NCBI GenBank assembly: GCA_964475835.1
Contig: CAYYYL010000008.1
Span: 1 to 64,000, forward strand
Reading direction: 5' to 3'
Length of the DNA: 64,000 bases
From: JABDCI01 sp964475835
GTDB lineage: Bacteria > Verrucomicrobiota > Verrucomicrobiia > JABWAM01
The notes under the pieces were generated by a model. It was not told the DNA's origin. It did not search any database and was given only the letters and a program-made list of their open reading frames with translations. The position numbers and the translations under genes were made by a program. Shown here one piece after another: positions 50,873 to 59,648 of the stretch. Numbering within the stretch: position 1 is the first letter of the stretch; the number at the start of each line of letters is the position of its first letter.

Positions 50873-51319
50873 TCACCCTCCCCGGACCGTATAGACCGCC
50901 CTCTCCGAATACATCGATTCATTGACCAAAATCGCCTGCCTGGCCTGAAACGTCAGTAGATTGATGATCAGGGGGGCCTTGAGATTGGTATGAAGCTCCG
51001 GGGGAGTGGAATTGACCAGTTTGACGATGGTCAGAACCAGGATCTGATCCAGTGGAGGCGATCCAATTTCGGCGATGTCCTCATCTGGCACATCCGGACG
51101 ATATTCTGGAAAAAGGACAAAGGGGGACGTCACCACAAACGCAAGATCGGGACTTTTCATGGACTGCAACCAGGCAAGGGGGCGGTTCTCAGGGCTCTGC
51201 ATGATCACAAACTCGTCCTCCCCTGGAAATCCGGGCAGACCATGATGGAACCGCACGATGTTGCTGGGGGCAACTTTCTGAAGCAACTGGGCGAGTTTGG
51301 GAAAGGATTGGGCCGTCAT
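50873..51319 (-). CDS. fliW: flagellar assembly factor FliW
   Basis: A 148-residue protein that binds CsrA and, in competition, flagellin, to adjust flagellin translation. Family pattern: FHHGLPGFPGEDEFVIMQSP, PLAWLQSMKSPDLAFVVTSP, VLTIVKL and LKAPLIINLLTFQARQAILV. Length is typical. It lies 48 bp downstream of flgL and 233 bp upstream of csrA. That 233-bp gap holds a CCATCGGC (50830-50837), which on the minus strand is a GCCGATGG -10 element, but no good -35 matches it. Confidence 0.92.
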   Translation of the reverse strand: MTAQSFPKLAQLLQKVAPSNIVRFHHGLPGFPGEDEFVIMQSPENRPLAWLQSMKSPDLAFVVTSPFVLFPEYRPDVPDEDIAEIGSPPLDQILVLTIVKLVNSTPPELHTNLKAPLIINLLTFQARQAILVNESMYSERAVYTVRGG

Positions 51320-51367
51320 GGGATTGCCGCGGAAATCATCACTTCCTTCACACGGACACCGCAGTTA

Positions 51368-52327
51368 TTACACATAGTTCAACAACGACAAGTTCAAAAT
51401 CTTCGCGCCAGCCTGCAGGGCCGCCTGTAAGCTGTTTTGCTTTTGATTCAAAGCCAGTACGGTGCTTGCATAATCCGCATCCGTAAGCTGGGAAAGTGCG
51501 GTTTCGTCGGTCTGCATTTTCTGGTTGTGAGCGGCAACCGTGATGCTGAGTCGGTCCAGATTGGCGCTCACCGTACCGATGACCGTGGCAATACTGTTTT
51601 CCACGCTTTTGAGCGAGGTCACCACCGCCTGTGCCGCCGGCGCATTTCCTGCCGCAAGATTATCCCGCAAATTAATCAGTTGGGTGAATACATTATCCGT
51701 GCTGTTGACAAACAATCCCCGCGGAGTTCCTGTGGCGCTGGTCCCAACCAAATTGAAATCCATGCTCGCATTGGGCTCAACCTCGATCCTGGAAACGTTG
51801 GTATTCCCACGGAAGGTGACCGCAGTGATCTGATTCGAGGCGTTGCGCGTCACGCTGTAGGGCACATAAGCTGCGGTCGTCGCAGGATCGGTATCCCCCG
51901 GACGGAGATAGTTGCCTCCAAACATGTACTCCCCGTTGGCATCCGTACGATTTCCGAGGGAAACAGCGGATTCGAGAAGATTGTTCACCGCCACCGACAA
52001 CGCCTGCAAATCCGAGGCGTTCAGAACACCACTGGCCCGTACTCCAATTTCGGAGGCGCGACTGACGATGGTCTGGAGCTGGGTGCTTGCCGTGTAATTG
52101 GCCTGGGTGCGTTGTTGGAGTTTCTGGGTCGCACTCAGGAACTCGCGAATTTGAGTCTGGTCGGAACGCAACTCCAGGGCGTGACGGTAATCGGAGGGGG
52201 CGTCGGAAGGCAACAGAAGCCTCTTGCCCGTGGCGATGGCCTGCTGGTCGCTGGCAATCCGCGACTGAAGGGCCTGAACCTGGGCGGTTAGGGAATCCGG
52301 GAATAGATTGGAGGTTATTCGTGACAT
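51368..52327 (-). CDS. flgL: flagellar hook-associated protein 3
   Basis: Hook-filament junction protein, 319 residues. N-terminus MSRITSNLFPDSLTAQVQAL with the ASDQQAIATGKRLLLPSDAP flagellin-like D0/D1 region, a middle with DANGEYMFGGNYLRPGD typical of FlgL, and a C-terminal helical D0 (SQLTDADYASTVLALNQKQN). It follows flgK after a 3-bp gap. Confidence 0.95.
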   Translation of the reverse strand: MSRITSNLFPDSLTAQVQALQSRIASDQQAIATGKRLLLPSDAPSDYRHALELRSDQTQIREFLSATQKLQQRTQANYTASTQLQTIVSRASEIGVRASGVLNASDLQALSVAVNNLLESAVSLGNRTDANGEYMFGGNYLRPGDTDPATTAAYVPYSVTRNASNQITAVTFRGNTNVSRIEVEPNASMDFNLVGTSATGTPRGLFVNSTDNVFTQLINLRDNLAAGNAPAAQAVVTSLKSVENSIATVIGTVSANLDRLSITVAAHNQKMQTDETALSQLTDADYASTVLALNQKQNSLQAALQAGAKILNLSLLNYV

Positions 52328-52330
52328 AAA

Positions 52331-53875
52331 TTATCCGGCAGCCTGGAGGAGGGTTTTCATCATCTCGTCAATCACTGTCAGAAGGCGTGCGGACGCCTCA
52401 TAGGCATGTTGAAAGCGCATCAGATCCGTAGTCTCCTCATCGAGGGACACTCCCTGAACGGCGTCTCTCTGTTGCAGGAGCTGTTTATTTACGAGCTGCT
52501 GGGTATCCGCCTGAGTTTGTGCCGCCTGGACATCCCCCGCCAGGTCCGTGAGGGTTGCAAGGTAGTATTGAGAAACCGTCAACCCGCCCAGATTGGTGGC
52601 CGTGGTATTGGTTCGTAAATTTGAAATGGAAGCGGCCATGTTTCCGTTCAGGGGCTGCCCCGTGGCATCGGAGGCAGCGATCTTCGCCACATCCCCGGCC
52701 ACCGCACTGTTGAGCTGGATATTACGCGCGGTAATGGTTCCCAAGGCATCCGCAGCCACACTGTTGTCATCAAAGAAGGTGGCGGTTCCCGCTGTGTTAT
52801 AGTTCGGGGATCCTTGGAGAGTATAACCGGTCTGGTGCTTGGCATTAACCAGCTCGGCCAGTCCCTGGGCAATGCGATTGTAATCCCGGATCAAGCCCGT
52901 GGTGCCATCGCCAATGACATCATTGACGACATCCAGCTGGGCTCCAATGCTTCCACCTGCGGGTTGACTGCTTACCGAATCAAGATTCCCACTGGTCTCC
53001 GCCTCACCCCCAGTCCAGCTTTTGATCGTCATGGTCGGCGCCGTGCCATCCACCGCAAGTTTCACGGTTGTAGAGGAGGCCGTATTGCCGGAAAAAACAC
53101 CACTGACCAGGAGGGTTCCACCGGAAGACCCCAACCGAACGGTCAAACTGCCATCGGATTCTTCGTGGGAATAAACATCGATCTTCTTCGATAAATCCTC
53201 GAGAAGTTGCTGGCGCTTGTCCCGAAGATCATTGGCCCTACCAAGTCCCCCAAGTTCGATGGGAATAATCTGGGAATTGATGGTGGCAATATTAGTTAGC
53301 GCGGTGTTCACCTCATCAACGGCTGACGTCACGGTGTTCTGCACTTGCACCTGAATGGTTTCGAGTGCGGTTCCGATGGTGTTGAGCTTGGCTGCCAGCG
53401 CTTGGGATTTCAAAATCACCTGCTGGCGAAGAACGTTAGAGGTGGGATCGGCGTTCAAGGCCTGAAACGAGTTGAAAAAATTGTCGATATATTCGGCCAA
53501 TCCCTGCTGGCCTGAAGTGGGTGTGGTGCTTGTCAGGGCATTCAAACGATCAAGAGGCTGCTCGAGATTGGCTTGAAGCTGACTCATGAGATTCATTTTC
53601 TCATCGTGGTAGGCAAAGGTGCTGAGACCTGGGGGAAGCTGGCTGTCAATGAGGGAGGAACGTATTTGAACGATCGTGTTGACCAAGGCGCCGGTCCCTT
53701 CCTGTCCCAAGGTGGTTTTCAGGGGATCCGCGGTGATTAACTGGGCACGTTGCCGGGCGTAGTTGGGAGTATTGACGTTGGAGATGTTCTGACCCGTGAC
53801 TTCAATAGCCTGACGTTGAGCCGTCAGGGAATTGGCCGCCAGATACAACGCTCCGTTGATGCCAAGGGAACTCAT
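52331..53875 (-). CDS. flgK: flagellar hook-associated protein 1
   Basis: First hook-filament junction protein, 514 residues. N-terminus MSSLGINGALYLAANSLTAQ, then EVTGQNISNVNTPNYARQRA, the rod/hook signature; LRDKRQQLLEDLSKKIDVYS in the middle; and C-terminal EETTDLMRFQHAYEASARLL. Its start directly abuts the flgN stop, giving the order flgN-flgK-flgL. Confidence 0.96.
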   Translation of the reverse strand: MSSLGINGALYLAANSLTAQRQAIEVTGQNISNVNTPNYARQRAQLITADPLKTTLGQEGTGALVNTIVQIRSSLIDSQLPPGLSTFAYHDEKMNLMSQLQANLEQPLDRLNALTSTTPTSGQQGLAEYIDNFFNSFQALNADPTSNVLRQQVILKSQALAAKLNTIGTALETIQVQVQNTVTSAVDEVNTALTNIATINSQIIPIELGGLGRANDLRDKRQQLLEDLSKKIDVYSHEESDGSLTVRLGSSGGTLLVSGVFSGNTASSTTVKLAVDGTAPTMTIKSWTGGEAETSGNLDSVSSQPAGGSIGAQLDVVNDVIGDGTTGLIRDYNRIAQGLAELVNAKHQTGYTLQGSPNYNTAGTATFFDDNSVAADALGTITARNIQLNSAVAGDVAKIAASDATGQPLNGNMAASISNLRTNTTATNLGGLTVSQYYLATLTDLAGDVQAAQTQADTQQLVNKQLLQQRDAVQGVSLDEETTDLMRFQHAYEASARLLTVIDEMMKTLLQAAG

Positions 53876-54373
53876 TTAAGCCACCGCCTGGAAGATGGTT
53901 TGCCGTTTGCCCGCCTTCTGAAGGGCGCCATTAGGAGCATAGATCGACCCCTGGGGATGCTGATCCAGCCATGGAGCGAGCACCTGCTCGAGAAAATGCA
54001 CGGAGTGGGAGAGCAACACTTGATTCTGCCAGGCGAGTTCGTGAACAAGAAACATCTGCACATCAATCCTTCCCGCGATGCTTACCGGATGCTCACGCAG
54101 GTTGGCGGGAAGCAGGGATACCATCGCTGCAAGCCCGGGTTCCGTTGGCTTGGCTTCACTGGGAATGAGAGTGTTCAAAAGTGCGGTTCGTTTTTCCTGG
54201 CACTGGCGGATGCAGGCGAGCTGGTCCTCGATACGGGAAATCAGCGGCATGAGTTGTTCGGTCTGCCGTTGCAGAATCGTCTGTTGCTCCTCCTTCAAAA
54301 GGTTTGCAAGGGCCACCATATTGTCGTGCTCGGCGAGGAGCAGGCTTGAGAGTGTTTCAATTTCGTTCGCCAT
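53876..54373 (-). CDS. flgN: FlgN-like chaperone of FlgK and FlgL
   Basis: A 165-residue helical protein. LSSLLLAEHDNMVALANLLK, then RQTEQLMPLISRIEDQLACI and the C-terminal YAPNGALQ segment fit the FlgN family, which holds FlgK and FlgL for export. Sequence conservation in this family is low, so the call leans on the helical pattern and position directly before flgK. A perfect -10 GCCGATAA (54423-54430, minus strand) lies inside upstream flgJ without a matching -35. Confidence 0.85.
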   Translation of the reverse strand: MANEIETLSSLLLAEHDNMVALANLLKEEQQTILQRQTEQLMPLISRIEDQLACIRQCQEKRTALLNTLIPSEAKPTEPGLAAMVSLLPANLREHPVSIAGRIDVQMFLVHELAWQNQVLLSHSVHFLEQVLAPWLDQHPQGSIYAPNGALQKAGKRQTIFQAVA

Positions 54374-54385
54374 AAATCAGAGCGG

Positions 54386-54916
54386 TTAGGGGTTCAAAAT
54401 CCGACCCGTGTCCTTCCTTATATTATCGGCCTGGGAGGGGGTTTCTGGAGCCTTTGGGGGGAAGTTGAGCGGGAACGACTTAGGGGTGTTCGGAGCCACC
54501 TCCTTGGAAAACATCGGCTGGAGACATTCAAGGTCCCCACGGTTTGCGCTCCGTTGAGCAAGAGGTTTGCAGGGGTTCTTTTCCGGGTGTAATTCGAGGT
54601 ATTTCTTCAATTCAGGCTCATGCCGAATCACCCCCTGGAACACCTGATCCGCCAGTCCGATGCTCTGATGCTCAGCCATCGATTTGGACACCGCCCCGGT
54701 CAACATTCCCGAGTAGATGCTTCCCGAGAGCCCCGCGCCCACGAGGCTGCCCTTGTCGAGGGTCTTTTCCATCTCCTGAAGCATCTGGTGGATCAAAAGA
54801 CCTTCAAAATCCGTCGCCGCACCCTGCAGGCGATGGATTTTCTGATCAGGCGTCATCGTACTCTTGGTCGGATCAACCGGGGCCGAGGACTGGGGTTCGA
54901 GAGGTTTGATTTCCAT
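54386..54916 (-). CDS. flgJ: flagellar rod-binding protein FlgJ, N-terminal domain type
   Basis: A 176-residue protein. KIHRLQGAATDFEGLLIHQM and SGSIYSGMLTGAVSKSMAEH, followed by QSIGLADQVF, form the rod-binding domain (about 25-105). The E. coli-type C-terminal muramidase domain is absent; instead there is a Pro-rich tail of about 60 residues. Such single-domain forms need a separate lytic enzyme to open the cell wall for the rod. Located between flgI and flgN. Confidence 0.88.
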   Translation of the reverse strand: MEIKPLEPQSSAPVDPTKSTMTPDQKIHRLQGAATDFEGLLIHQMLQEMEKTLDKGSLVGAGLSGSIYSGMLTGAVSKSMAEHQSIGLADQVFQGVIRHEPELKKYLELHPEKNPCKPLAQRSANRGDLECLQPMFSKEVAPNTPKSFPLNFPPKAPETPSQADNIRKDTGRILNP

Positions 54917-54934
54917 GTTATGAAAAATTTGAAA

Positions 54935-56032
54935 TTAGTGGACGACCAGCTCAGCCTGGAGGGCGCCCGCCTGTTTGAGGGCTTGAAAAATGGTAATCAT
55001 ATCCCGGGGTGTGGCACCCAGTGAGTTTAATGCCGCGGCAACTCGGTCCACAGTGGGAAGATCCTGCAGGACGACGAGACTCGAACGCTCCTCCTTGATG
55101 CCGGTGGTGCTGGATGTTGTCACGGTGGTGGTCCCCGTGTTGCTGAAAGGCAGAGGCTGGGAAACCTGCTGGCTCGAGACAATGCTGATAGTCAGGTTTC
55201 CATGCGCCACAGCAACACTCGAGACACGTATCCTCGCATTTGCCACAATCGTGCCCGTGCGCTCATTCATGACCACCTTGGTCACGGTGTCGGGCTCGGC
55301 TTCGACACTTTCCAGTTGGGAAATAAAATCAACCTGCTTCGCGGGATCGATGCAGTCCGGCGGGAGATGAACCCTGACCGTTCCGGCATCCACGGCCATG
55401 GCGATGGCGGTGAATCTGCGGTTCAAGGCCTCCGCCATTCGGGAGGCTGTGGTAAAATCCGGTTCGCCCAGTGAGATATCAAGCGTACTTCCCTGGGCCA
55501 CGAGGGCTGCCGGCACCTCCCTCTCCACCAACGCCCCACCTGGAATCTGCGCCACTGTGGGATGGTTTTTTTGAACACTCGCTCCGGAGGCACCACCCCC
55601 AAACCCTCCGAGAACCAAGGGGCCCTGGGACACGGCATAAACCTGTCCATCTGCAGCGACGAGCGGGGTTTGCACCAGCACCCCACCCTGAAGATTTTTG
55701 GCGTCAGCAATGGAAGCCACATTCACATCGATGCGTGCCCCCTGGCGGATCGAGGATGGAAGATCGGCCGTGACCATCACGATCGCCACGTTATTTGCCT
55801 TGATGTCGGCCACGGCCACCGTGAGGCCGAATCGACTGAGAAAATTGGCCACCGTCTGCAGCGTGACATTCGGATTGGAATCACCGGTACCCGCAAGCCC
55901 CACCACCACGCCATAACCCATCAACTGATTCTGGCGGGAACCCTGGATGCGCGCGATATCCTTGATACGCGCTGCGGAAAGATCCTGCACCACCAGGGCG
56001 ACGAGGAGCAAAAGAGGAAGGAATCGTTGCAT
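54935..56032 (-). CDS. flgI: flagellar P-ring protein
   Basis: Periplasmic P-ring subunit of 365 residues, with a signal peptide (MQRFLPLLLLVALVVQDLSA). The mature protein begins ARIKDIARIQGSRQNQLMGY, then GVVVGLAGTGDS, the family marker, and ends PRDMITIFQALKQAGALQAE. Its presence with flgH shows a Gram-negative envelope. flgH is three bases upstream. Confidence 0.97.
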   Translation of the reverse strand: MQRFLPLLLLVALVVQDLSAARIKDIARIQGSRQNQLMGYGVVVGLAGTGDSNPNVTLQTVANFLSRFGLTVAVADIKANNVAIVMVTADLPSSIRQGARIDVNVASIADAKNLQGGVLVQTPLVAADGQVYAVSQGPLVLGGFGGGASGASVQKNHPTVAQIPGGALVEREVPAALVAQGSTLDISLGEPDFTTASRMAEALNRRFTAIAMAVDAGTVRVHLPPDCIDPAKQVDFISQLESVEAEPDTVTKVVMNERTGTIVANARIRVSSVAVAHGNLTISIVSSQQVSQPLPFSNTGTTTVTTSSTTGIKEERSSLVVLQDLPTVDRVAAALNSLGATPRDMITIFQALKQAGALQAELVVH

Positions 56033-56035
56033 AAA

Positions 56036-56704
56036 TCAGAACGGTGTAAGGGTTTCAAACCAGCGCGTCAGCCAGCCCTTGCGTTGTTCACGGGAAATGG
56101 CGCCATTACTGATCTGACGAACCTGAAGATCGGCTACCTGCGTGGAAAGCACACTGTTCGCGGTCGAGATGTCCTCCTGGCGGACAAGCCCTGAGAGAAC
56201 CAGGTCGGAGTGTTCCTGGCCGGTCTCAACCCTGCGGGTGGCTTCAATGCGAAGCACCTTGTTAGGGAGAACATCCGTAACCCGAGCCTGGATGGTCGAG
56301 GTCAGTGTCTCGGAATCCGCTACACTGCCACCGCCATCGAATGTCCGGGAACCACCCCATCCAAAATGGGGATTACGCCGGGTGAGTTCGTCCGCTGTAC
56401 GCTCACCACCCATGAACGGCTGAAAAAGCGCCTGAAACGATTCACTCTCACTGGTGGTCTTGCTTGTTTTTGTCTTTTGATCCTTTGCCGTGGTTGTGGA
56501 TTGATTGACGACAATGGTGACAAGATCCCCGCGGCGAAACGCCACATGATCGGCAAAAAGGGAACGTCCTCCATTATGTCCCTCATCCCAAAGCGATGTC
56601 GCACGTGCGGCCGCGATGGATAGAATCCAGAACGTGATGAGCAATGTGAGCCGAACCCATTCAGGGTATGATTTCGACGGTGTTTTCATGGGTAATTTTT
56701 CCAT
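56036..56704 (-). CDS. flgH: flagellar L-ring protein without lipobox
   Basis: L-ring subunit of the outer membrane. The start at 56704 has the ribosome site AAGGAA and gives MEKLPMKTPSKSYPEW; an ATG at 56689 is an alternative. Family marks: SLWDEGHNGGRSLFADHVAF, RRGDLVTIVVNQSTTTAKDQ, FGWGGSRTFDGGGSVADSET and TVQARVTDVLPNKVLRIEA-type strand, VSGLVRQEDIS-like LVLSGLVRQEDIS. The signal peptide ends AAARA before TSLW, with no lipobox cysteine, so it is not a lipoprotein as in E. coli. It overlaps flgA by 44 bp. Confidence 0.93.
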   Translation of the reverse strand: MEKLPMKTPSKSYPEWVRLTLLITFWILSIAAARATSLWDEGHNGGRSLFADHVAFRRGDLVTIVVNQSTTTAKDQKTKTSKTTSESESFQALFQPFMGGERTADELTRRNPHFGWGGSRTFDGGGSVADSETLTSTIQARVTDVLPNKVLRIEATRRVETGQEHSDLVLSGLVRQEDISTANSVLSTQVADLQVRQISNGAISREQRKGWLTRWFETLTPF

Positions 56705-57623
56705 AAAGTTCCTTCCCTGAATTGGGATTTTGAACCCGGATGGTCTGTCCAACACTTCCGCTTTCCATGGCCACCCCCCGCATGGAGACGAGGAGGGCGC
56801 CCGAGTGAATACATGCGCTGACCGAGGAGCCCCGCGTTACGGCGATGGCACTTTTTATGTTTGACCGAACCAAGGTATCTCCCCGGGTCAGCGCGTGATC
56901 AAGAACGAGATCGGTTGGAAGTGATCCTCCAAAATAAGGTTCACCTGAAATGGAAAGCACGTTGCGAACTTCCATTGAAAACGAATCGGGTTGAAGGGGG
57001 CCCGCAGGAAGATTGCTCCGAGCCACCCAGACGGGACGTTTCCATTCCCACTCAAAGCGAAAGTTGCGACGGATGAAAGGGCGCGAATCATTCTCCACAT
57101 TCAAACTCCCCTGACCAAACCGGGTATTGGTGTTGGGTGAAACAAGCTCGATCTCGGTAAAGGAATTTTGGCGCGGAATCAGCAGCGGTGAATAGTTCAC
57201 GAGTTGAAGGACATGAACCTCTCCCTCACCACTGACAAATTTCCGAAGTGCCTCCTCCAGCATGGGGATCACCTGGGCTTCGGTCACCTCGTTGGCGGGA
57301 CGGGTGACCAGGCACTGATCCGGACCCGACCACTCCCACGTCACCCGGCTATAGGTCCGCTTCAGGATGGCATCTACGTCCGAACGTCGGATGGCGGACT
57401 CACGTCCCAGGGCGGGAGCAATCCCGAGCACTAGATCCGTTGAGAACGCGGCGCCGGCCACGTCGAGATTCTCGATCACATCCTTGAGAAGAAGTGTGTT
57501 GGCCGAGACCTCTGTGTAGGGCTTGAGGACGAGCGCGATCGGAGACGTGTCCGCCGCGCCAACCGTGGAGGCGGCGAAAAGGAACGCGAGGATCGCCTGA
57601 TAAGAGAGGTGGGATGTTTTCAT
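56661..57623 (-). CDS. flgA: flagellar P-ring assembly protein FlgA
   Basis: Periplasmic chaperone for P-ring assembly, 320 residues with a signal peptide (AILAFLFAASTVGA). The SAF-like C-terminal domain is recognisable: VWVARSNLPAGPLQ, DLVLDHALTRGDTLVRSNIK, followed by VTRGSSVSACIHSGALLVSM and GSVGQTIRVQNPNSGKELYG. It is longer than E. coli FlgA (219), because of an added N-terminal domain. Its ATG overlaps the flgG stop at 57620-57623. Confidence 0.9.
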   Translation of the reverse strand: MKTSHLSYQAILAFLFAASTVGAADTSPIALVLKPYTEVSANTLLLKDVIENLDVAGAAFSTDLVLGIAPALGRESAIRRSDVDAILKRTYSRVTWEWSGPDQCLVTRPANEVTEAQVIPMLEEALRKFVSGEGEVHVLQLVNYSPLLIPRQNSFTEIELVSPNTNTRFGQGSLNVENDSRPFIRRNFRFEWEWKRPVWVARSNLPAGPLQPDSFSMEVRNVLSISGEPYFGGSLPTDLVLDHALTRGDTLVRSNIKSAIAVTRGSSVSACIHSGALLVSMRGVAMESGSVGQTIRVQNPNSGKELYGKITHENTVEIIP

Positions 57624-58405
57624 CGACGGAGATTATTGGCCTGGCTCATCATTTCATCAGCAGCCTGGATGGCCTTGGAATTCACCTCGTAGGCTCTCTG
57701 GGCGACAATCATGTTCACCATTTCCTGGACCGTCTCCACATTGGACATTTCCAGAAATCCCTGGGCGATCGTGCCGAAACCATTTGCACCCGGGCTTCCC
57801 CCCGTCTCCGCCTTGCCAGAGGAGTCGGATTCCACATAGAGGTTGCGGCCGGCGCTTTTCAACCCGGTCGGATTCGGAAAGCGGGTCAGGGTGATCGGGG
57901 TCTTCTTGGTCTGCACCCCGGCAACCGTCAGCGAGACGGAACCATCAGCCCCGATAGTAATCGAGGTGGTGCCCGAGGGAATCGCATCAAGCCCTTTCAC
58001 TTCCAGACCATCTGCGGTGACAATTTTCCCCGAAGAATTCAGTTTGAAGGAACCGTCGCGCGTGTAGGCGGAGGTTCCATCCGACTGGAGCACTTCGAAA
58101 AAACCTTCACCTTCAATGGAAAGGTCGAGGGGCACTCCCGTCTGCTGGAGGGATCCCTGGGTGAAAAGTTTGGCGGTGGCCACGGGACGCGATCCGTGAC
58201 CGATCTGGATGCCGGTGGGAATCTGTCCACCGGAAGCGGTCGCCGCGCCCGCCGCCTTTTCGGTCTGATACATCAAGTCCTGAAACTCGATGTCGGACTT
58301 CTTGAACCCCGTGGTATTAACGTTGGCGAGGTTGTTCGCGATGTTGTCGATATTCATCTGCTGGGCATGCATGCCGCTTGCGGATGACCATAGGGCTCTT
58401 AACAT
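57620..58405 (-). CDS. flgG: flagellar distal rod protein
   Basis: Distal rod subunit of 261 residues. LRALWSSASGMHAQQMNIDN followed by IANNLANVNTTGFKKSDIEF is the classic FlgG opening; NPTGLKSAGRNLYVESDSSG, GTIAQGFLEMSNVETVQEMV and the C-terminal AYEVNSKAIQAADEMM complete it. It lies 18 bp after flgF. Confidence 0.97.
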   Translation of the reverse strand: MLRALWSSASGMHAQQMNIDNIANNLANVNTTGFKKSDIEFQDLMYQTEKAAGAATASGGQIPTGIQIGHGSRPVATAKLFTQGSLQQTGVPLDLSIEGEGFFEVLQSDGTSAYTRDGSFKLNSSGKIVTADGLEVKGLDAIPSGTTSITIGADGSVSLTVAGVQTKKTPITLTRFPNPTGLKSAGRNLYVESDSSGKAETGGSPGANGFGTIAQGFLEMSNVETVQEMVNMIVAQRAYEVNSKAIQAADEMMSQANNLRR

Positions 58406-58423
58406 AAATTACCTTTCGCTTGC

Positions 58424-59179
58424 TTATCTGGATGCAACCTTGTTGATCACCTGATCGAGTGTACTGTCCTGTGCCTGCAACATCTTCTGATTGGCTTCGT
58501 ACGATCGCGATGCCTGGATCATGGACACCATTTCCTGTACCGGGTTCACATTGCTCCCTTCGAGAAAACCTTGTCGCAAGGTCGTCTCCGCAGGCATCGG
58601 TTCCGGAGTTGCCTTTTCGGATGCGCCGTAGATTCCGTTGCCCGCCAAATGAAGGTCGTTGTTCGCATCCTTGAACGATGCGATCTGAATTTTTCCGATG
58701 AGATTGTTTCCCTGACTGACATCCCCACTGTCGCTGATGAGAAAAGGCTCGTTGGGCTTCGCCAGGGTCAGGGGTTGTCCGGATTCCGTAAGAAGGCGAA
58801 GCCCCTCGCCATTCACAAGCTCTCCCTGCGAATTCAAATGAAACGATCCGCTGCGAGTGTAACCCTGGCTGCCATCCGGAAGTTGAACCACAAAAAATCC
58901 ATCCCCGGATATGGCGAGATGACTCGGGTTTCCATCCGGCTGAAGCTGTCCCTGGGTGAAATCGGGAGTGACATGCAGTTGAGGAGCTGCCGGAGAGCTA
59001 AGGCCTTTGATGCCGGTATTGCCCGCACCCGCCATCATGGGGCTGAGCACGCTTTCAAACGTCGCCTGATTGCGTCGGAATCCAGGAACGGAGCTCGCGG
59101 CGAGGTTTTCGGCAATGACTTGATGGTTATCCATTTGGACCATCATTCCTGCTGCGGATTGGTAGAGGCCGGGAATCAT
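58424..59179 (-). CDS. flgF: flagellar proximal rod protein
   Basis: Proximal rod subunit of 251 residues. MIPGLYQSAAGMMVQMDNHQ, ENLAASSVPGFRRNQATFES and DGFFVVQLPDGSQGYTRSGS, ending EMVSMIQASRSYEANQKMLQ. Fits FlgF more than FlgG by its divergent N-terminus. A GAGAGG ribosome site precedes the ATG. First gene of the flgF-to-csrA unit; a sigma-54-like sequence lies just upstream. Confidence 0.92.
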   Translation of the reverse strand: MIPGLYQSAAGMMVQMDNHQVIAENLAASSVPGFRRNQATFESVLSPMMAGAGNTGIKGLSSPAAPQLHVTPDFTQGQLQPDGNPSHLAISGDGFFVVQLPDGSQGYTRSGSFHLNSQGELVNGEGLRLLTESGQPLTLAKPNEPFLISDSGDVSQGNNLIGKIQIASFKDANNDLHLAGNGIYGASEKATPEPMPAETTLRQGFLEGSNVNPVQEMVSMIQASRSYEANQKMLQAQDSTLDQVINKVASR

Positions 59180-59192
59180 TCACCTCTCAATA

Positions 59193-59208
59193 AGCAACCC
59201 CCATGCCA
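59193..59208 (-). promoter_or_regulatory. sigma-54-like promoter sequence before flgF
   Basis: On the minus strand TGGCATG-GGGG-TTGCT matches the RpoN consensus TGGCACG-N4-TTGCW except one base. The predicted start (about 59182) falls only three or so bases before the flgF ATG at 59179 and would exclude the GAGAGG ribosome site, so function is doubtful unless flgF is leaderless. The same bases form a CCCCC/GGGGG hairpin (59198-59215). The remaining 59216-59409 gap is purine/pyrimidine-biased with no gene. Confidence 0.4.
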
Positions 59209-59409
59209 AGGGGGGATTTTTCCTTTATTTCACCCAGTCAAGGGAAAGAAGAGGTGAAACCCCTTCAAAACCAGCCGTTTTTTCCTTCTTCCTGAGGGAG
59301 GGAGGGAAAAACGTTCCTCCGGGGGAAAATAAGGCCTGAGAGGGTTTGGATCAGGGGGAATGTGCAGGACAGAGGACCTTCCCCCCCCATCTCCGGGGAA
59401 CGGGACAAC

Positions 59410-59634
59410 TTAGACTTCGCAGGCGATTTCAATTCGCTTGCCACACGTACATGTCACGATAATGCGGCTGGTGCCATCCGGTTGATTCACCAGTTCCACC
59501 CGGGGTTCGGTGGGCAGGGTGACCGAATGGGCGTGGGCTGATCCGTCGACGGAAGGCCATGCCAGCTTCTGGGCCTGTGCGGTGGCGTCGCCACGGATCA
59601 ACTTCACTCGGATTCCTGTTTCTCGTTTCGACAT
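59410..59634 (-). CDS. small protein with a C-terminal Cys motif in the mot-flg gap
   Basis: A 74-residue protein. The C-terminal half TSRIIVTCTCGKRIEIACEV holds Cys-Thr-Cys and a third Cys in a short beta pattern, which could bind a metal. The start lies 14 bp downstream of motB and the ribosome site AGGGAGG-like sequence is present. I recognise no family. Placement at the end of the flhF-fliA-mot operon suggests a motility role. Confidence 0.62.
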   Translation of the reverse strand: MSKRETGIRVKLIRGDATAQAQKLAWPSVDGSAHAHSVTLPTEPRVELVNQPDGTSRIIVTCTCGKRIEIACEV

Positions 59635-59648
59635 AAAGGGAGGTGGAA

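Noticed and set aside
54423..54430. Perfect GCCGATAA -10 element upstream of flgN (minus strand)
   Set aside because: No TAAA-like -35 at the required 15 bp (TCCA instead) and it lies inside flgJ codons for ADN. Kept only as a note under flgN.
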